A DNA stretch of 64,000 nucleotides from Candidatus Heimdallarchaeota archaeon (GCA_018238155.1 JABCTZ010000003.1:1-64000); one strand, 5' to 3'. Shown: positions 9,077 through 17,705, numbered from the stretch's first letter. The notes: generated from the sequence alone by a model not told the origin. A program made the numbers and translations.

Positions 9077-9763
9077 TTGACAGTTGCTGAGCTTTTACGG
9101 GAAGGAAAGGTTTCCCGCTTAATGAAAATAACCGTTCTTGGAACATCGGGATCAGGAAAAACATCCTTTTTACGTTCACTCTTTGGTGATGATTTCGTTG
9201 TTTCAGACGTGAAAAGACAAGATTATCTTGAAGGCAAAGCCAATCTTACTTATACTCCAATTGACGTTGAAGAATCGACAACAACTGTTAGTATGAATCA
9301 ATTAGGTGCTATGGTTATCTTCACTAAAAGCAATCAATTCGAAATTATGGATATTAATGATGGTGTTGACAATCTTCTCTCTCGAGCAGAAGATATCGAT
9401 AGTTTTATGACTTTTTCAATATTTGATACTGCAGGGCAAGAACGCTTTGATTTTATGGCTGATATTTGTCTCAAAGGTTCTGATGCTGTTATTTTGCTTG
9501 CAGATGGTTCCAATGTTTCTTCCATTGAATATCTAAATTATTATATTGAAAAAATTAAGCATGAAGAAATTCGCTCTGGCAAACAAATTCCCGTCATTAT
9601 TTTCATGAATAAAAAAGACCTATCTGAGAAAGGACTTTACTTAGGAGGAGATTTTGCTCGTACAGCAACGAGTAATGAATATGAAGTTTTTGAAACGACG
9701 ATTAAGGATCCCGAATGTTTCCAATTACCATTAAGGATTTTAGTCAATCAAATAAATGATTAA
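9077..9763 (+). CDS. Ras/Rab-like small GTPase
   Basis: This 228-residue GTPase has the P-loop GTSGSGKTS (residues 22-30), a Thr-rich switch I (STTTVSMN), switch II DTAGQERF, and the G4 motif NKKD. The G5 region (ETTIKD) lacks the usual SAK. The stretch between P-loop and DTAGQ is longer than in Ras or Rab, by roughly 40 residues. There is no C-terminal cysteine prenylation motif. Asgard archaea carry many such GTPases, usually thought to act in membrane or cytoskeletal regulation. The TTG start has GGAG eight bases upstream; an ATG at 9122 is an alternative that would remove 15 residues. It appears to be a single-gene unit. Confidence 0.85.
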   Translation: MTVAELLREGKVSRLMKITVLGTSGSGKTSFLRSLFGDDFVVSDVKRQDYLEGKANLTYTPIDVEESTTTVSMNQLGAMVIFTKSNQFEIMDINDGVDNLLSRAEDIDSFMTFSIFDTAGQERFDFMADICLKGSDAVILLADGSNVSSIEYLNYYIEKIKHEEIRSGKQIPVIIFMNKKDLSEKGLYLGGDFARTATSNEYEVFETTIKDPECFQLPLRILVNQIND

Positions 9764-9786
9764 TAATAATTTTTAGGTTCTAAATT

Positions 9787-9818
9787 GAGAGAAAATATTA
9801 CTCCTCTCTTCTTTTTAT
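9787..9818 (+). terminator. Hairpin plus T-rich tract after the GTPase gene
   Basis: GAGAG at 9787-9791 can pair with CTCTC at 9804-9808, followed by TTCTTTTTATT. It lies 24 bases after the GTPase stop codon. This is a modest structural match. Confidence 0.35.
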
Positions 9819-9879
9819 TAAAATGAATGAATGGGCTGCTGCACTTTTTGCACAGCCTGATTATAATCTTGTTTTCTTT

Positions 9880-10326
9880 TTACCAGAAGAATCGAGGCAT
9901 CAACAATAACCCTTCCATAGTGTAAGGGAGTGTTGTTCGATATTCTATTTGCACGTTACTTATCTGTGTTGTTGGATAGCTAAATGCTTGTCTTTTATGC
10001 CTTTCAATATTTGAGAGAGCGTAAAAAGTATATTTCATATTTAGAAGATTCTTTCTTTTAACGATGTCTCCTCTTGTTTGAAGGTCTCTTAGTGCAGAGA
10101 AGAAAAGATAATTACTTAAGCCCTTTACTCGCTTTCCTACTGCTATTCTTATTTCGGAGGATCTCATTAGTCTACAACTAACGAATAAAGTATCCAATAT
10201 AAGTTCTTGAACTCTAATTGTTTTCTTACTTCTCTTTCTTCCTCTAGTTCCCTTCTTCTTTTCTACTGAGAGTCTGATTCTCGCTTCTCGTTCTTTTATT
10301 GAGCTGTTTAGCAATTCAACGATCAA
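9880..10326 (-). CDS. Winged-helix-like DNA-binding protein (tentative)
   Basis: The 148-residue protein has a strongly basic segment (KKKGTRGRKRSKK, near residues 23-35), followed by a helical region (VQELILDTLFVSCRLMRSSEIRIAVG) and a helix plus wing-like strand (YLFFSALRDLQTRGDIVKRKNLLNMKYTFYAL). That pattern suits a winged helix with a recognition helix around FFSALRDL. The C-terminus is unremarkable. No cofactor-binding domain is attached. The family is not recognised, and a role in transcription is inferred from the basic charge and helix order only. Confidence 0.5.
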   Translation of the reverse strand: MIVELLNSSIKEREARIRLSVEKKKGTRGRKRSKKTIRVQELILDTLFVSCRLMRSSEIRIAVGKRVKGLSNYLFFSALRDLQTRGDIVKRKNLLNMKYTFYALSNIERHKRQAFSYPTTQISNVQIEYRTTLPYTMEGLLLMPRFFW

Positions 10327-10723
10327 TTTTTTTCACTGCCTTTTTTCTTATATTAATAATCTAAGATTGAATTAGTTCTTATGTGATGCACATTTGTATT
10401 CCATTTATAAGGTTTTTGCTTTGCAATCTCCCAAGATGGTTGAATATAAACTATCTTAGTTGATATATATTAACCGATATATTATTTATTTCTTTTGTTT
10501 TTATGTTTGGAGTGGGTTTTCAGAGGTTCTTGAGTATTTATGCTTCACGAAAGAAATAGAAACGATATGTGTTAACTTATTTCTTCTTTGGTGTGTAAAA
10601 AAGATTATTATTCACTTTCTAAGATAAAAATACTGTTTTAGTTAATTATTCACCTAAACAGCTATTTTATAATTAATTAGTTGATATCTAGTGATTTAGT
10701 GCATATATTAAGGACTGATTGAA
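10327..10723. other. 397-base gene-free divergent intergenic region
   Basis: The stretch separates two divergently transcribed genes and is very AT-rich. I see TATA-like runs (for example TATATATTAA near 10463 and TTTATAATTAATTA near 10668) and a broken inverted repeat CTGTTTTAG/CTAAACAG around 10631-10663. No convincing small gene or RNA was found. It probably holds the two promoters. Confidence 0.4.
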
Positions 10724-11209
10724 TTGCGTCTTCAAACATTTTTTATTGGTGCTTTCGTGATTTTGGTATTAGGTATAATCTTTTCACTTTCTTTTGAAAT
10801 GATAGAATTGATTATTCCATCATTATTTTTCACCGGTGTAGCAGGTGGTGTTTTTGTAGGAATCAAAAGGAAAAGACCAATGACTAATTGCATGTATGAT
10901 GGATTCATTGTTAGCATTCCCACAAGTATATTGCTAGGTTTAGTGCTTGTCCCCTTATTTTGGTTTTATCATGATGTCCAAAGTTTAAACACACCATTCT
11001 GGTCATTTTTCTCCATGGTTTTTTTTGGGGCAATAATGCTCACAGGTATAACTGGTGGACCCATTGGTGGATTAATAACCGGAGTATACTTCCGATATGT
11101 AAAGCAAGATCGTGGTGAAGGAGAGCTATATGAAACCTATTTGGAAGATAAAATGAGTGATGATAAGAAGCAATCTCCTGCAGAGAGAATAGCTGATTTG
11201 GAATCTTAG
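10724..11209 (+). CDS. Small four-helix membrane protein, DUF5518-like
   Basis: The 161-residue product has about four membrane helices: residues 5-22, 29-48, 64-84 and 91-125 (the last Gly-rich, with GAIMLTGITGGPIGGLITG). It ends in a charged cytosolic tail (YLEDKMSDDKKQSP). The Gly-rich helices and basic loop KRKRPMTNCMYDGF resemble the archaeal DUF5518 family, whose function is unknown. It starts with TTG, preceded by AGGACTGA. The neighbouring downstream radical SAM gene is 79 bases away on the same strand, but no functional link is evident. Confidence 0.55.
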   Translation: MRLQTFFIGAFVILVLGIIFSLSFEMIELIIPSLFFTGVAGGVFVGIKRKRPMTNCMYDGFIVSIPTSILLGLVLVPLFWFYHDVQSLNTPFWSFFSMVFFGAIMLTGITGGPIGGLITGVYFRYVKQDRGEGELYETYLEDKMSDDKKQSPAERIADLES

Positions 11210-11288
11210 AAGACTTAATTAATACAGTTAATATTGAAAAGCAATTATTTGTAGATAAATGTAAACAAATACTCTCCTGGTATGCTAA

Positions 11289-12383
11289 ATGAACTATTTC
11301 ATTATTCTAACTCGCGCTTGCAATCTTCATTGTAAATATTGTGGAGAAGATGCTTCTTTTGAAGAACCTCCAATTGATATTGCTTATCCTATAGCTGTGT
11401 TGAAATCATTTTTATCTCGAGATGAGAATATAACTATTCAGTTTTATGGTGGAGAACCACTTTTGAGGATCTCTCTCTTAGAAGAGATTATGGATTCAAT
11501 ACCAAATGTACGACATTGGTCTGTGCAAACAAATGCTACTTTTCTTCATAAAGTAAAACCCAAATATCTCAATAAAATGAGTGCTATCCTTGTCTCAATA
11601 GATGGTCGTCAAGAAACAAATGATCTAAATCGTGGAACAGGTAATTATGCAAAAGTACTTGCTAATTCTCGTATTGCTCGAGATAATAACTTCACAGGTG
11701 ATTTAGTAGCTCGAATGGCTGTTTCTGAAGCTGCTGATATATATCAAGAGGTCACTCATCTAGCATTGCTTAAGAATCCAACCTTCAATCATATTCACTG
11801 GCAAATTGATAGCCAATGGGATGACGACCCACATGCACGCTGGAGTGACTTCGATATGTGGGTAGAAACTTCCTATAATCCTGGGATAACTCGCTTAGTC
11901 TCCTGGTGGTTAGAACATTTGAGAAAAGGTCAAGTTTTTGGTTTAGTTCCATTCATTCCATTAATGAAATCTCTACTTTACGATTTATCCAGCACAATTA
12001 GATGTGGTGCAGGTGTAGATTCATTTGCAATAAATCCCAATGGAACGATTTCTGTGTGTCCTATATCTCCCGAGTTCAAATTTTCTCTTGTTGGCGATAT
12101 TAAACAAAGTACTCCAAAATCGATTTACAATTCTATGACTGTTGGAGATCCATGTCCACAATGTGCTGAATTCAAGTATTGTGGTGGCAGGTGTCTGTTC
12201 ATAAACAGGACAAAATTATGGGGTGAAGCAGGTTTTACAAAAGTGTGCGGAACAGTGAAACATCTCCTCAAAGAGCTAAGAGGAATAAAGGAAGAAGTTT
12301 TACTTTTAATTGACAAAGGGATTATTTCTAAGGAAGATTTTGATTATCCCGGCTATAATAATGGATGCGAAATAATACCTTGA
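11289..12383 (+). CDS. Radical SAM/SPASM protein, probable peptide-modifying type
   Basis: The radical SAM cluster motif CNLHCKYC lies at residues 11-18, followed by YGGEPLL (the GGE S-adenosylmethionine contact). The C-terminal SPASM-like region holds CGAGVDSFAINPNG, ISVCPI, CPQCAEFKYCGGRC and a last Cys in KVCGTV, enough to bind auxiliary [4Fe-4S] clusters. The overall order resembles the archaeal AF0577-type putative peptide-modifying enzymes. I found no obvious short Cys-rich precursor peptide next to it, so the substrate may be encoded elsewhere or be a folded protein. It is convergent with cofD. Confidence 0.8.
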   Translation: MNYFIILTRACNLHCKYCGEDASFEEPPIDIAYPIAVLKSFLSRDENITIQFYGGEPLLRISLLEEIMDSIPNVRHWSVQTNATFLHKVKPKYLNKMSAILVSIDGRQETNDLNRGTGNYAKVLANSRIARDNNFTGDLVARMAVSEAADIYQEVTHLALLKNPTFNHIHWQIDSQWDDDPHARWSDFDMWVETSYNPGITRLVSWWLEHLRKGQVFGLVPFIPLMKSLLYDLSSTIRCGAGVDSFAINPNGTISVCPISPEFKFSLVGDIKQSTPKSIYNSMTVGDPCPQCAEFKYCGGRCLFINRTKLWGEAGFTKVCGTVKHLLKELRGIKEEVLLLIDKGIISKEDFDYPGYNNGCEIIP

Positions 12384-12431
12384 TCTATTTTGGTCAATTG
12401 GTTGACTGTGGTAAACATTTCTAATTTCATT

Positions 12432-13409
12432 TCAAACTGCTTTTTTACTATTAATAACATTCAAAATAGTTTCAGCTAAATCTTTTCTTTCTTGTTGTGT
12501 TTTCAGTGAAATATTTGCACAAATAGCTTTAATTCCCAGTTTGGCTATTTCTGGAATTAACTTCTTATCATTTTCACTTATGATAATAATATCGAGAAAA
12601 TCTTTGTATAGTTTTGCTATCCCATAAGCATTGGGTTGATACTGCAATGCTTTCATTAATTTCGCTGCCGGACCACTAAAAGCCGATTCACCTCTAAAAG
12701 GTGCCACTGCGATAATTGTAGCTTGTGTTTTTATTAATGCCGTTTTTAATTCTTTAATAGCTAACATGGGTCCGATACTGGTAATAGGGTTGCTTGGTCC
12801 AATTATAATAGTAGAACTATTAACTAAAGTTTTTTTTATTTCTGAAGTAATAGTAGCTTTTTCTGCACCTTCATATTCAACTTTAACTATTATTGGTCTC
12901 TCCTTCAACTTAACAGTATAATTTTGAAAACTATGTTTAGTGTTGAGTGAATCATATAACATTGTCCTGACTGGGTCATTTGACATTGGAATAATTTTTG
13001 CTTTTATATCCAATCTACAGCAAATCTCTGATATACTCTCTGTTAGTGTCCACCCCTTAGTTATAAGTTCATTTCTCAATAAATGTAAACCAAGATCCTT
13101 GTCGCCAAGTTGGAACCAAATTTCTTCTTTCATTGTTGTCAGTTGCTTCATAGCAGTGAAGGATTCATTTTCTAGTCCCCAGAATTTCTCCAAATCTAAA
13201 GTTCCAGCGAAAAGATAGATTAGCGTGTCAATATCCGGTGAAACTAATAAGCCATAAAATTCATCATCATCTCCCGTATTTCCAATAATTGTTAGGGATT
13301 CATCAAGCATAAACTCCCTCAAACCCAGAATCAATTTTGGTGTTCCTGTTCCTCCCGATAGCAGTACTATTTTTCTATCATCCTTACTAGGTATTATACT
13401 CACTTCCAA
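12432..13409 (-). CDS. cofD: 2-phospho-L-lactate transferase (F420 biosynthesis)
   Basis: CofD transfers the lactyl (or enolpyruvyl) phosphate from its guanylyl-activated form to the riboflavin-like Fo, giving F420-0 or dehydro-F420-0. Family signatures are clear: LSGGTGTPKLILGL near the N-terminus, IIGNTGDDDEFYGL, PDIDTLIYLFAG, and WFQLGDKDLGLHLLR. Length (about 325) is normal. The start is uncertain: TTG or the nearby GTG, since no ATG lies before the GGTGT motif. The next F420 gene, cofE, is 26 kb away, so the pathway is dispersed. It is convergent with the radical SAM gene. Confidence 0.9.
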   Translation of the reverse strand: MEVSIIPSKDDRKIVLLSGGTGTPKLILGLREFMLDESLTIIGNTGDDDEFYGLLVSPDIDTLIYLFAGTLDLEKFWGLENESFTAMKQLTTMKEEIWFQLGDKDLGLHLLRNELITKGWTLTESISEICCRLDIKAKIIPMSNDPVRTMLYDSLNTKHSFQNYTVKLKERPIIVKVEYEGAEKATITSEIKKTLVNSSTIIIGPSNPITSIGPMLAIKELKTALIKTQATIIAVAPFRGESAFSGPAAKLMKALQYQPNAYGIAKLYKDFLDIIIISENDKKLIPEIAKLGIKAICANISLKTQQERKDLAETILNVINSKKAV

Positions 13410-13504
13410 TCAGCTATGTTAAAACAATACTAATAAATATTAATCTAGTTTTTAATTAATTGATTCACATTCCTGAGTGCAGTACAAATAGGGAGATTCA
13501 TTAA

Positions 13505-14320
13505 ATGCCCCCCAAAAAAAACCAACAAGACACCGAACCTACTGATTTAGTAGTTACATCAACCATATCTTCAAATTCAGAACAAAAACAAGAAAAACAA
13601 AATATTAGCCTGCCTTCTGAACAAAGTTCTCCAACAAAAAAAGAAAAACTAAAAGCCAATATGAAAACTGTTGTTGGTACTTTTAAATTACTTTTTTCGT
13701 GGAATATAATTTCTATGTCACTCGCACATCATCCGGAATGCGAAACTTTCAATAATCATGTTTTTAAAATTGGTAAAATCCGTCTCTGTAGAGGTTGTAC
13801 ATTGAGTTATCCGCCAATGTATACTTTAGTTTTGATTCTAATATTCTGGTTTGATGCAAGGAATTTTCTTACCGAAACAAGATTATGGATTCCTAATCTT
13901 TGGTGGTTTACTATTGGGTTTGGTGTTGCAGGAGCATTAGCATTACTATTGCGAAAAAATTCTCTTTTCATTAATGATATCTATAAATTTAGTCGAGGCG
14001 TATTCGCCGGATTTTTAATTACAATTATTTTAACACAACATTGGGGATTTAAAATTGGTGCTGGTGCTGTTCTTATAGGTGCAATAGCTTTTCTAAGCCT
14101 TCATCGAGGAAAAGATATGGAGAAAACTTGTGAAGAATGTGAATGGAACGCTAATTATGATGAGTGCCCCGGTTGGAAAGATATTACACAATCATTCAGT
14201 AAAATACAATTATATACTCAACCGTCTCCCAAACAAAAAACAAGTACAGCATTCATGAAAGAGCAACAAGTAAAAAATGAAGAAAAATCTGAGGAACATC
14301 AAATAGACGATACTTGTTAA
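13505..14320 (+). CDS. DUF2085-like membrane protein
   Basis: Residues 1-55 are a low-complexity hydrophilic head rich in Lys, Gln and Ser. Then comes HHPECETFNNHVFKIG and LCRGCTLSYPP, which matches the DUF2085 pattern of a His/Cys pair followed by C-x-x-C before the first membrane helix. About four helices follow (residues 98-200). The C-terminal tail carries another Cys cluster (EKTCEECEWNANYDECPGW). The paired cysteines suggest metal binding at the membrane surface. Function of the family is unknown. Its end lies 9 bases from the convergent small gene at 14330-14581. Confidence 0.6.
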   Translation: MPPKKNQQDTEPTDLVVTSTISSNSEQKQEKQNISLPSEQSSPTKKEKLKANMKTVVGTFKLLFSWNIISMSLAHHPECETFNNHVFKIGKIRLCRGCTLSYPPMYTLVLILIFWFDARNFLTETRLWIPNLWWFTIGFGVAGALALLLRKNSLFINDIYKFSRGVFAGFLITIILTQHWGFKIGAGAVLIGAIAFLSLHRGKDMEKTCEECEWNANYDECPGWKDITQSFSKIQLYTQPSPKQKTSTAFMKEQQVKNEEKSEEHQIDDTC

Positions 14321-14329
14321 TCTTTTTGA

Positions 14330-14581
14330 TCATTTTCTTCCTGTTGTTAGTGCCCATTCTAAAAGCTCTCTTCGCTTTAACTCTCGAGAATAAAGCCCTT
14401 CCTTCAAAAGGTTTTTTTGAGAATTTATATCTAATTTGTTTACTGATGCTTCTTCATTTCTATTTGCTTTTCTTGCTTTTAATAAGGCATCACGTAGTTC
14501 ACTGTTTGACATGCTTTTTGCTTTAAGAACAAGCTGCCTTTCAAAACCCTCAATAAACTCGTTCTGGAATTTTTCATTCAA
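14330..14581 (-). CDS. Small charged protein, unknown
   Basis: This 83-residue, strongly charged, helix-rich protein (ERQLVLKAKSMSNSELRDALLKARKANRNEE, shown only in part here: SNSELRDALLKARKANRNEE) reads like a real protein, unlike the hydrophobic frames on the opposite strand over the same bases. No domain is recognised. It converges closely with the DUF2085-like gene. A coding call rests on composition alone. Confidence 0.45.
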   Translation of the reverse strand: MNEKFQNEFIEGFERQLVLKAKSMSNSELRDALLKARKANRNEEASVNKLDINSQKNLLKEGLYSRELKRRELLEWALTTGRK

Positions 14582-14796
14582 GATGCTAACCTGTTTACAT
14601 TTTCATATAATATATTTAGTGTTAAGATTATTTATTCCTTGGTTATAATTTATCTAAAATTACTCTTTAATATGTTATACAATTAAATAACTATACTAAT
14701 TCAATTACTGTTATGCCTCCAGATTTGGAGTGGAAATTGCCCCTAGAAACATTTTTAAACATTCTAACTATTTTAGAATAAAAGTCAATTAAAGAC

Positions 14797-14942
14797 TATA
14801 AATACTCTTTTTTAATAATGACAAAACTTTTTTAAATGACAATGTAAACTAATTAGTTTAGTGCTCTAAACCTTTGGGCACTAGATTCGCAAGAATCTAG
14901 ACTATTATAAGGTTGAACCGAAATATTTTTGGTGATCACCTA
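14797..14942 (+). promoter_or_regulatory. Promoter and palindrome-rich leader of the solute-binding-protein gene
   Basis: A TATA-like TATAAATAC near 14798-14806 would place transcription start around 14826-14832, giving a leader of about 110 bases. Inside it lie a perfect 16-base palindrome (TAAACTAATTAGTTTA, 14845-14860), an overlapping stem GTTTAG/CTAAAC (14856-14871, loop TGCT), a perfect 8-bp hairpin CTAGATTC-GCAA-GAATCTAG (14881-14900, GNRA loop), and a palindrome GGTGATCACC (14931-14940) that includes the ribosome site. These could be operators or a structured regulatory leader. Confidence 0.5.
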
Positions 14943-16808
14943 ATGAAAATGAATAAAGTTAAAACCACAATTCTTGTAGGTGTTATTCTATCACTATTTG
15001 CAGTTAGTTCATTCGCTGTACAACCAGCAAAAACTGACGCTATTGACCCATTCTTTACTTTGGTGTTCAAGACAAATGGTGGAGGAGTTAGACCAGATTA
15101 TGGAAACTTCCTCAAACAACATTTAGCAAGAATAGGTATAAACGTTGATGTTATTGTACAAGATTGGCCAACTTTTGTTGGTGAATTGATCGCTTACCGT
15201 GATTTCGATATTTGTTATGTCGCTCTCTCTGGTGGCGGTGCAGATCCAGACTTTTCTGGTATCTATAACGAAAATGGTTCTCTAAACTTGTTCGGTTACC
15301 ATACCGATATGGATTACAATGAAACCCTCGGTACAGGTTTGAACGAATGGTACATGAAGCAAGGCAATTTAATTATGCCTCCTGACAGTACTGAAAGAGT
15401 AACACATTACTGGAACTGGGAACAATATTTAATGGATAAAATCCTCCCATGTCAACCAACATTCGCTCCAAAAGTATTCACCGCTCTATGGTCAACATTA
15501 GAGGGTTATAGTCTAGTAGATGGCTTAACAAACTCATGGGGTAAAATGGGCTTCACCGGTCTTCATGCTGGTCAAATTAAAACTACAGAAATAGTTACAA
15601 CTGACGCAGCTTGGTCAGATCTTAACCCATTGTTCCAAGATGATGCTTCATCTAGCACCATCAGTTCAGCTACAATGGATACTTTGATTTACTATGACGC
15701 TGATTTAAGCGTTCATCCACATTTAGCAAAAAGCTATACATTCCTCAATGATACAACCATTGAAATCGAGACTCGCACAGGAATCAAATGGCAAGACTCT
15801 CCAGATGGTCATACAGGTTATACCTTCGATGCTGAAGATGTTTACTTCACTATCTCTGCTTGGGCAACCGTTTCTAATGATGTAGCCAATTATGATTGGA
15901 TTAAGAAATTAGAATTAGTTGATTCAACACATGTAAAACTTTACATTGATGGTGACCCAGACACTGATGTAAATGATGCTTTCGCACCAGCTATTACTTA
16001 CTTAGCTACAAGAATTCTACCAGAGCATTACTTGAACCAAACACAATTACCAGATGGAATTACTCCAGACATTACACATGCTTCATGGAATAAATTCGCA
16101 ACAAGCTGTTTCGGAACCGGTCTATTCGAACTTGGTACCTTCACTGAAGGTGTTGAAACCGAATTAGATGTTTTCGCCGATTGCTGGATGTTAGATGCCG
16201 CAGTAGACAAAACAGGTATGGATTTCGTTAACAGATTTGGTGACTTCACAGGAGGATTAGACTCTTGGAGAATCAGAATTATACCCGATCAACAAACCGC
16301 TCTATTAGAATTTGAGGTAGGCAAAGTTGATATTGAAGGAATTACTCAATTCCCAGTGAGACGTGATGAAATGATCGCTGATCCAGACTTTGATGTCCAA
16401 AATGATACACAATTCTATTTTGGTTTCTTCGGATATAACATGCGCCCAGTCAGATTAGATATTGGTAGTGCAGCAGTCGCTCCTGGTGACTCTTCAATGA
16501 CAAAAGGTTTAGCAATCAGAAAAGCTATTTCTTACGCTCTTGACAGAGTTGAAATCAATAATGTTATTCACAAAGGTGAATTCACCTTGACAGATCACCC
16601 AATCTACTTGAAGATGGGAATTTGGTGTAATCCAAACATTATTCGATACAACCACGATCTTGACAAAGCACGAGAATACATGGCCAAAGCAGGTTATACA
16701 ATTCCTACTACAACAATTCCAACTCCTGGATTTGGTTTATTAATTACACTCGTTTCAATAATGACTGTAGCATCCGCTTCATTCCTTATTGTTAAGAAGA
16801 GAAAGTAA
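14943..16808 (+). CDS. Family 5 solute-binding protein with apparently permuted lobes, membrane anchored
   Basis: I choose ATG 14943 because GGTGATC lies just upstream and a signal peptide follows directly (TTILVGVILSLFAVSSFA); TTG 14913 is less likely. The mature protein resembles extracellular peptide/nickel-binding proteins (SBP_bac_5), but in an unusual order. The segment normally found at the C-terminus (FLKQHLARIGINVDVIVQDW, then FDICYVALSGGGADPD) comes first. It is followed by the usual N-lobe (DLNPLF, PHLAKSYTFL, YTFDAEDVYFTI) and by AIRKAISYALDR. The end is a membrane helix plus KKRK, anchoring it outside the cell. No permease genes lie beside it. It ends in a terminator-like hairpin. 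Confidence 0.85.
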   Translation: MKMNKVKTTILVGVILSLFAVSSFAVQPAKTDAIDPFFTLVFKTNGGGVRPDYGNFLKQHLARIGINVDVIVQDWPTFVGELIAYRDFDICYVALSGGGADPDFSGIYNENGSLNLFGYHTDMDYNETLGTGLNEWYMKQGNLIMPPDSTERVTHYWNWEQYLMDKILPCQPTFAPKVFTALWSTLEGYSLVDGLTNSWGKMGFTGLHAGQIKTTEIVTTDAAWSDLNPLFQDDASSSTISSATMDTLIYYDADLSVHPHLAKSYTFLNDTTIEIETRTGIKWQDSPDGHTGYTFDAEDVYFTISAWATVSNDVANYDWIKKLELVDSTHVKLYIDGDPDTDVNDAFAPAITYLATRILPEHYLNQTQLPDGITPDITHASWNKFATSCFGTGLFELGTFTEGVETELDVFADCWMLDAAVDKTGMDFVNRFGDFTGGLDSWRIRIIPDQQTALLEFEVGKVDIEGITQFPVRRDEMIADPDFDVQNDTQFYFGFFGYNMRPVRLDIGSAAVAPGDSSMTKGLAIRKAISYALDRVEINNVIHKGEFTLTDHPIYLKMGIWCNPNIIRYNHDLDKAREYMAKAGYTIPTTTIPTPGFGLLITLVSIMTVASASFLIVKKRK

Positions 16809-16832
16809 TTTCCCGATATAACTTAACTTGCG

Positions 16833-16868
16833 GCAGGTTTTAACCTGCTGCCTGTTTATTCTTTTTTA
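16833..16868 (+). terminator. Hairpin plus T-run after the solute-binding-protein gene
   Basis: GCAGGT at 16833-16838 pairs with ACCTGC at 16843-16848 around a 4-base loop, followed by TTTATTCTTTTTT up to 16867. It lies 25 bases after the stop codon and before tRNA-Glu. Confidence 0.55.
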
Positions 16869-16913
16869 ATTAATTCCACGAAAATGAGCTAAAATGCTAA
16901 TTTTTGCAACTTC

Positions 16914-16928
16914 AAGAAAGATTTAAAA
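16914..16928 (+). promoter_or_regulatory. Candidate BRE/TATA of tRNA-Glu
   Basis: AAGAAAG (purine-rich BRE-like) is followed by ATTTAAAA at 16921-16928, about 40 bases before the mature tRNA 5' end. Spacing allows a leader of about 14 bases. Confidence 0.4.
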
Positions 16929-16967
16929 CCAGATAATCCTTTGAAAAAAAGTATCATTAAATTATTT

Positions 16968-17045
16968 GCCCCAATGGTGTAGTTCGGTCAATCATTACAG
17001 CCTTTCGAGTTGTAGACTCGGGTTCAAATCCCGGTTGGGGCACCA
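16968..17045 (+). tRNA. tRNA-Glu(TTC)
   Basis: The acceptor stem GCCCCAA pairs with TTGGGGC. The anticodon stem ACAGC/GTTGT encloses the loop CTTTCGA, giving anticodon TTC. The T arm is TCGGG-TTCAAAT-CCCGG. The discriminator is A, and CCA is encoded. The D stem is weak (three pairs). No intron is present. Confidence 0.95.
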
Positions 17046-17102
17046 ATTCATTCTTAGAAAGTTTTTTTATTCTGATAGCGAATATTTTTTCGGTGATTAT
17101 AG

Positions 17103-17483
17103 ATGAGTAAGCTAGAAGTTTATCCTCTTATGTTTAAAATCGAAGGTATTGGAGTAGCAGAAGGTGAGCTATATAGAATTAAAGCTCCACATACTGCAGA
17201 GGAAATTTGGTATGCATTACCTATAACAAGTCGTATTCGTTCACAAGATAACGCCCATGCATATTTCCAAGTTAATTTTCAAGTCAAAGCTGAGAGACCA
17301 ACACAAAATGTGAAACCGGGAGAAATCTGTTATGCCCCTATGGGTAAGACAATTCATATAATATATGATGATGTTCGTCCATATCAAGAAATGAATATTG
17401 TAGGGAAAATAACTAAGGGTTTAGAGATATTCAAAGAATTGAAGTTATCAAAAATGATTGTTGTTGGGAAAAGAGAGAAGTAA
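17103..17483 (+). CDS. Cyclophilin-like fold protein (TM1367/DUF369 type)
   Basis: The 126-residue protein has the layout of the small cyclophilin-like family: EGELYRIKAPHTAEEIWYALPI, then a middle strand pair and ERPTQNVKPGEICYAPMGKTIHIIYDD. Known members share the cyclophilin beta-barrel but lack an established peptidyl-prolyl isomerase activity; their function is unclear. No signal peptide is seen. The gene follows tRNA-Glu by about 60 bases and stands alone, convergent with the zinc-ribbon gene. Confidence 0.7.
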   Translation: MSKLEVYPLMFKIEGIGVAEGELYRIKAPHTAEEIWYALPITSRIRSQDNAHAYFQVNFQVKAERPTQNVKPGEICYAPMGKTIHIIYDDVRPYQEMNIVGKITKGLEIFKELKLSKMIVVGKREK

Positions 17484-17504
17484 TTATATGAAAAGCATTG
17501 CTAA

Positions 17505-17705
17505 TCATTTTTGCATGCTTTTCCAGATGCCTAAGCCACATTTAGTACATTCGATTTTTTGCTGATCACCATTTTTTGACCAAAAAATTTTGATGATAAG
17601 TTGTTCTCCGCATCCGCCACATTTCTCTTGAATATTTTGAGTTTCAATTAAAACCAGATCTTTTTCATCTACTTTAGAATCTTTTGTGAACATTTTTTTC
17701 TCCAA
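17505..17705 (-). CDS. Small zinc-ribbon protein
   Basis: The 66-residue protein has CGGCGEQL and CTKCGLGIW, two C-x2-C knuckles about 22 residues apart, as in a single zinc ribbon. It lies 57 bases downstream of the KaiC-like gene on the same strand and could be the last gene of that unit. Function unknown; zinc ribbons of this size usually bind nucleic acid or protein partners. Confidence 0.6.
   Translation of the reverse strand: MEKKMFTKDSKVDEKDLVLIETQNIQEKCGGCGEQLIIKIFWSKNGDQQKIECTKCGLGIWKSMQK

Noticed and set aside
14314..14648. Two hydrophobic plus-strand frames (14314-14526 and 14436-14648)
   Set aside because: They mirror the charged minus-strand gene at 14330-14581, and their composition is that of antisense translation.
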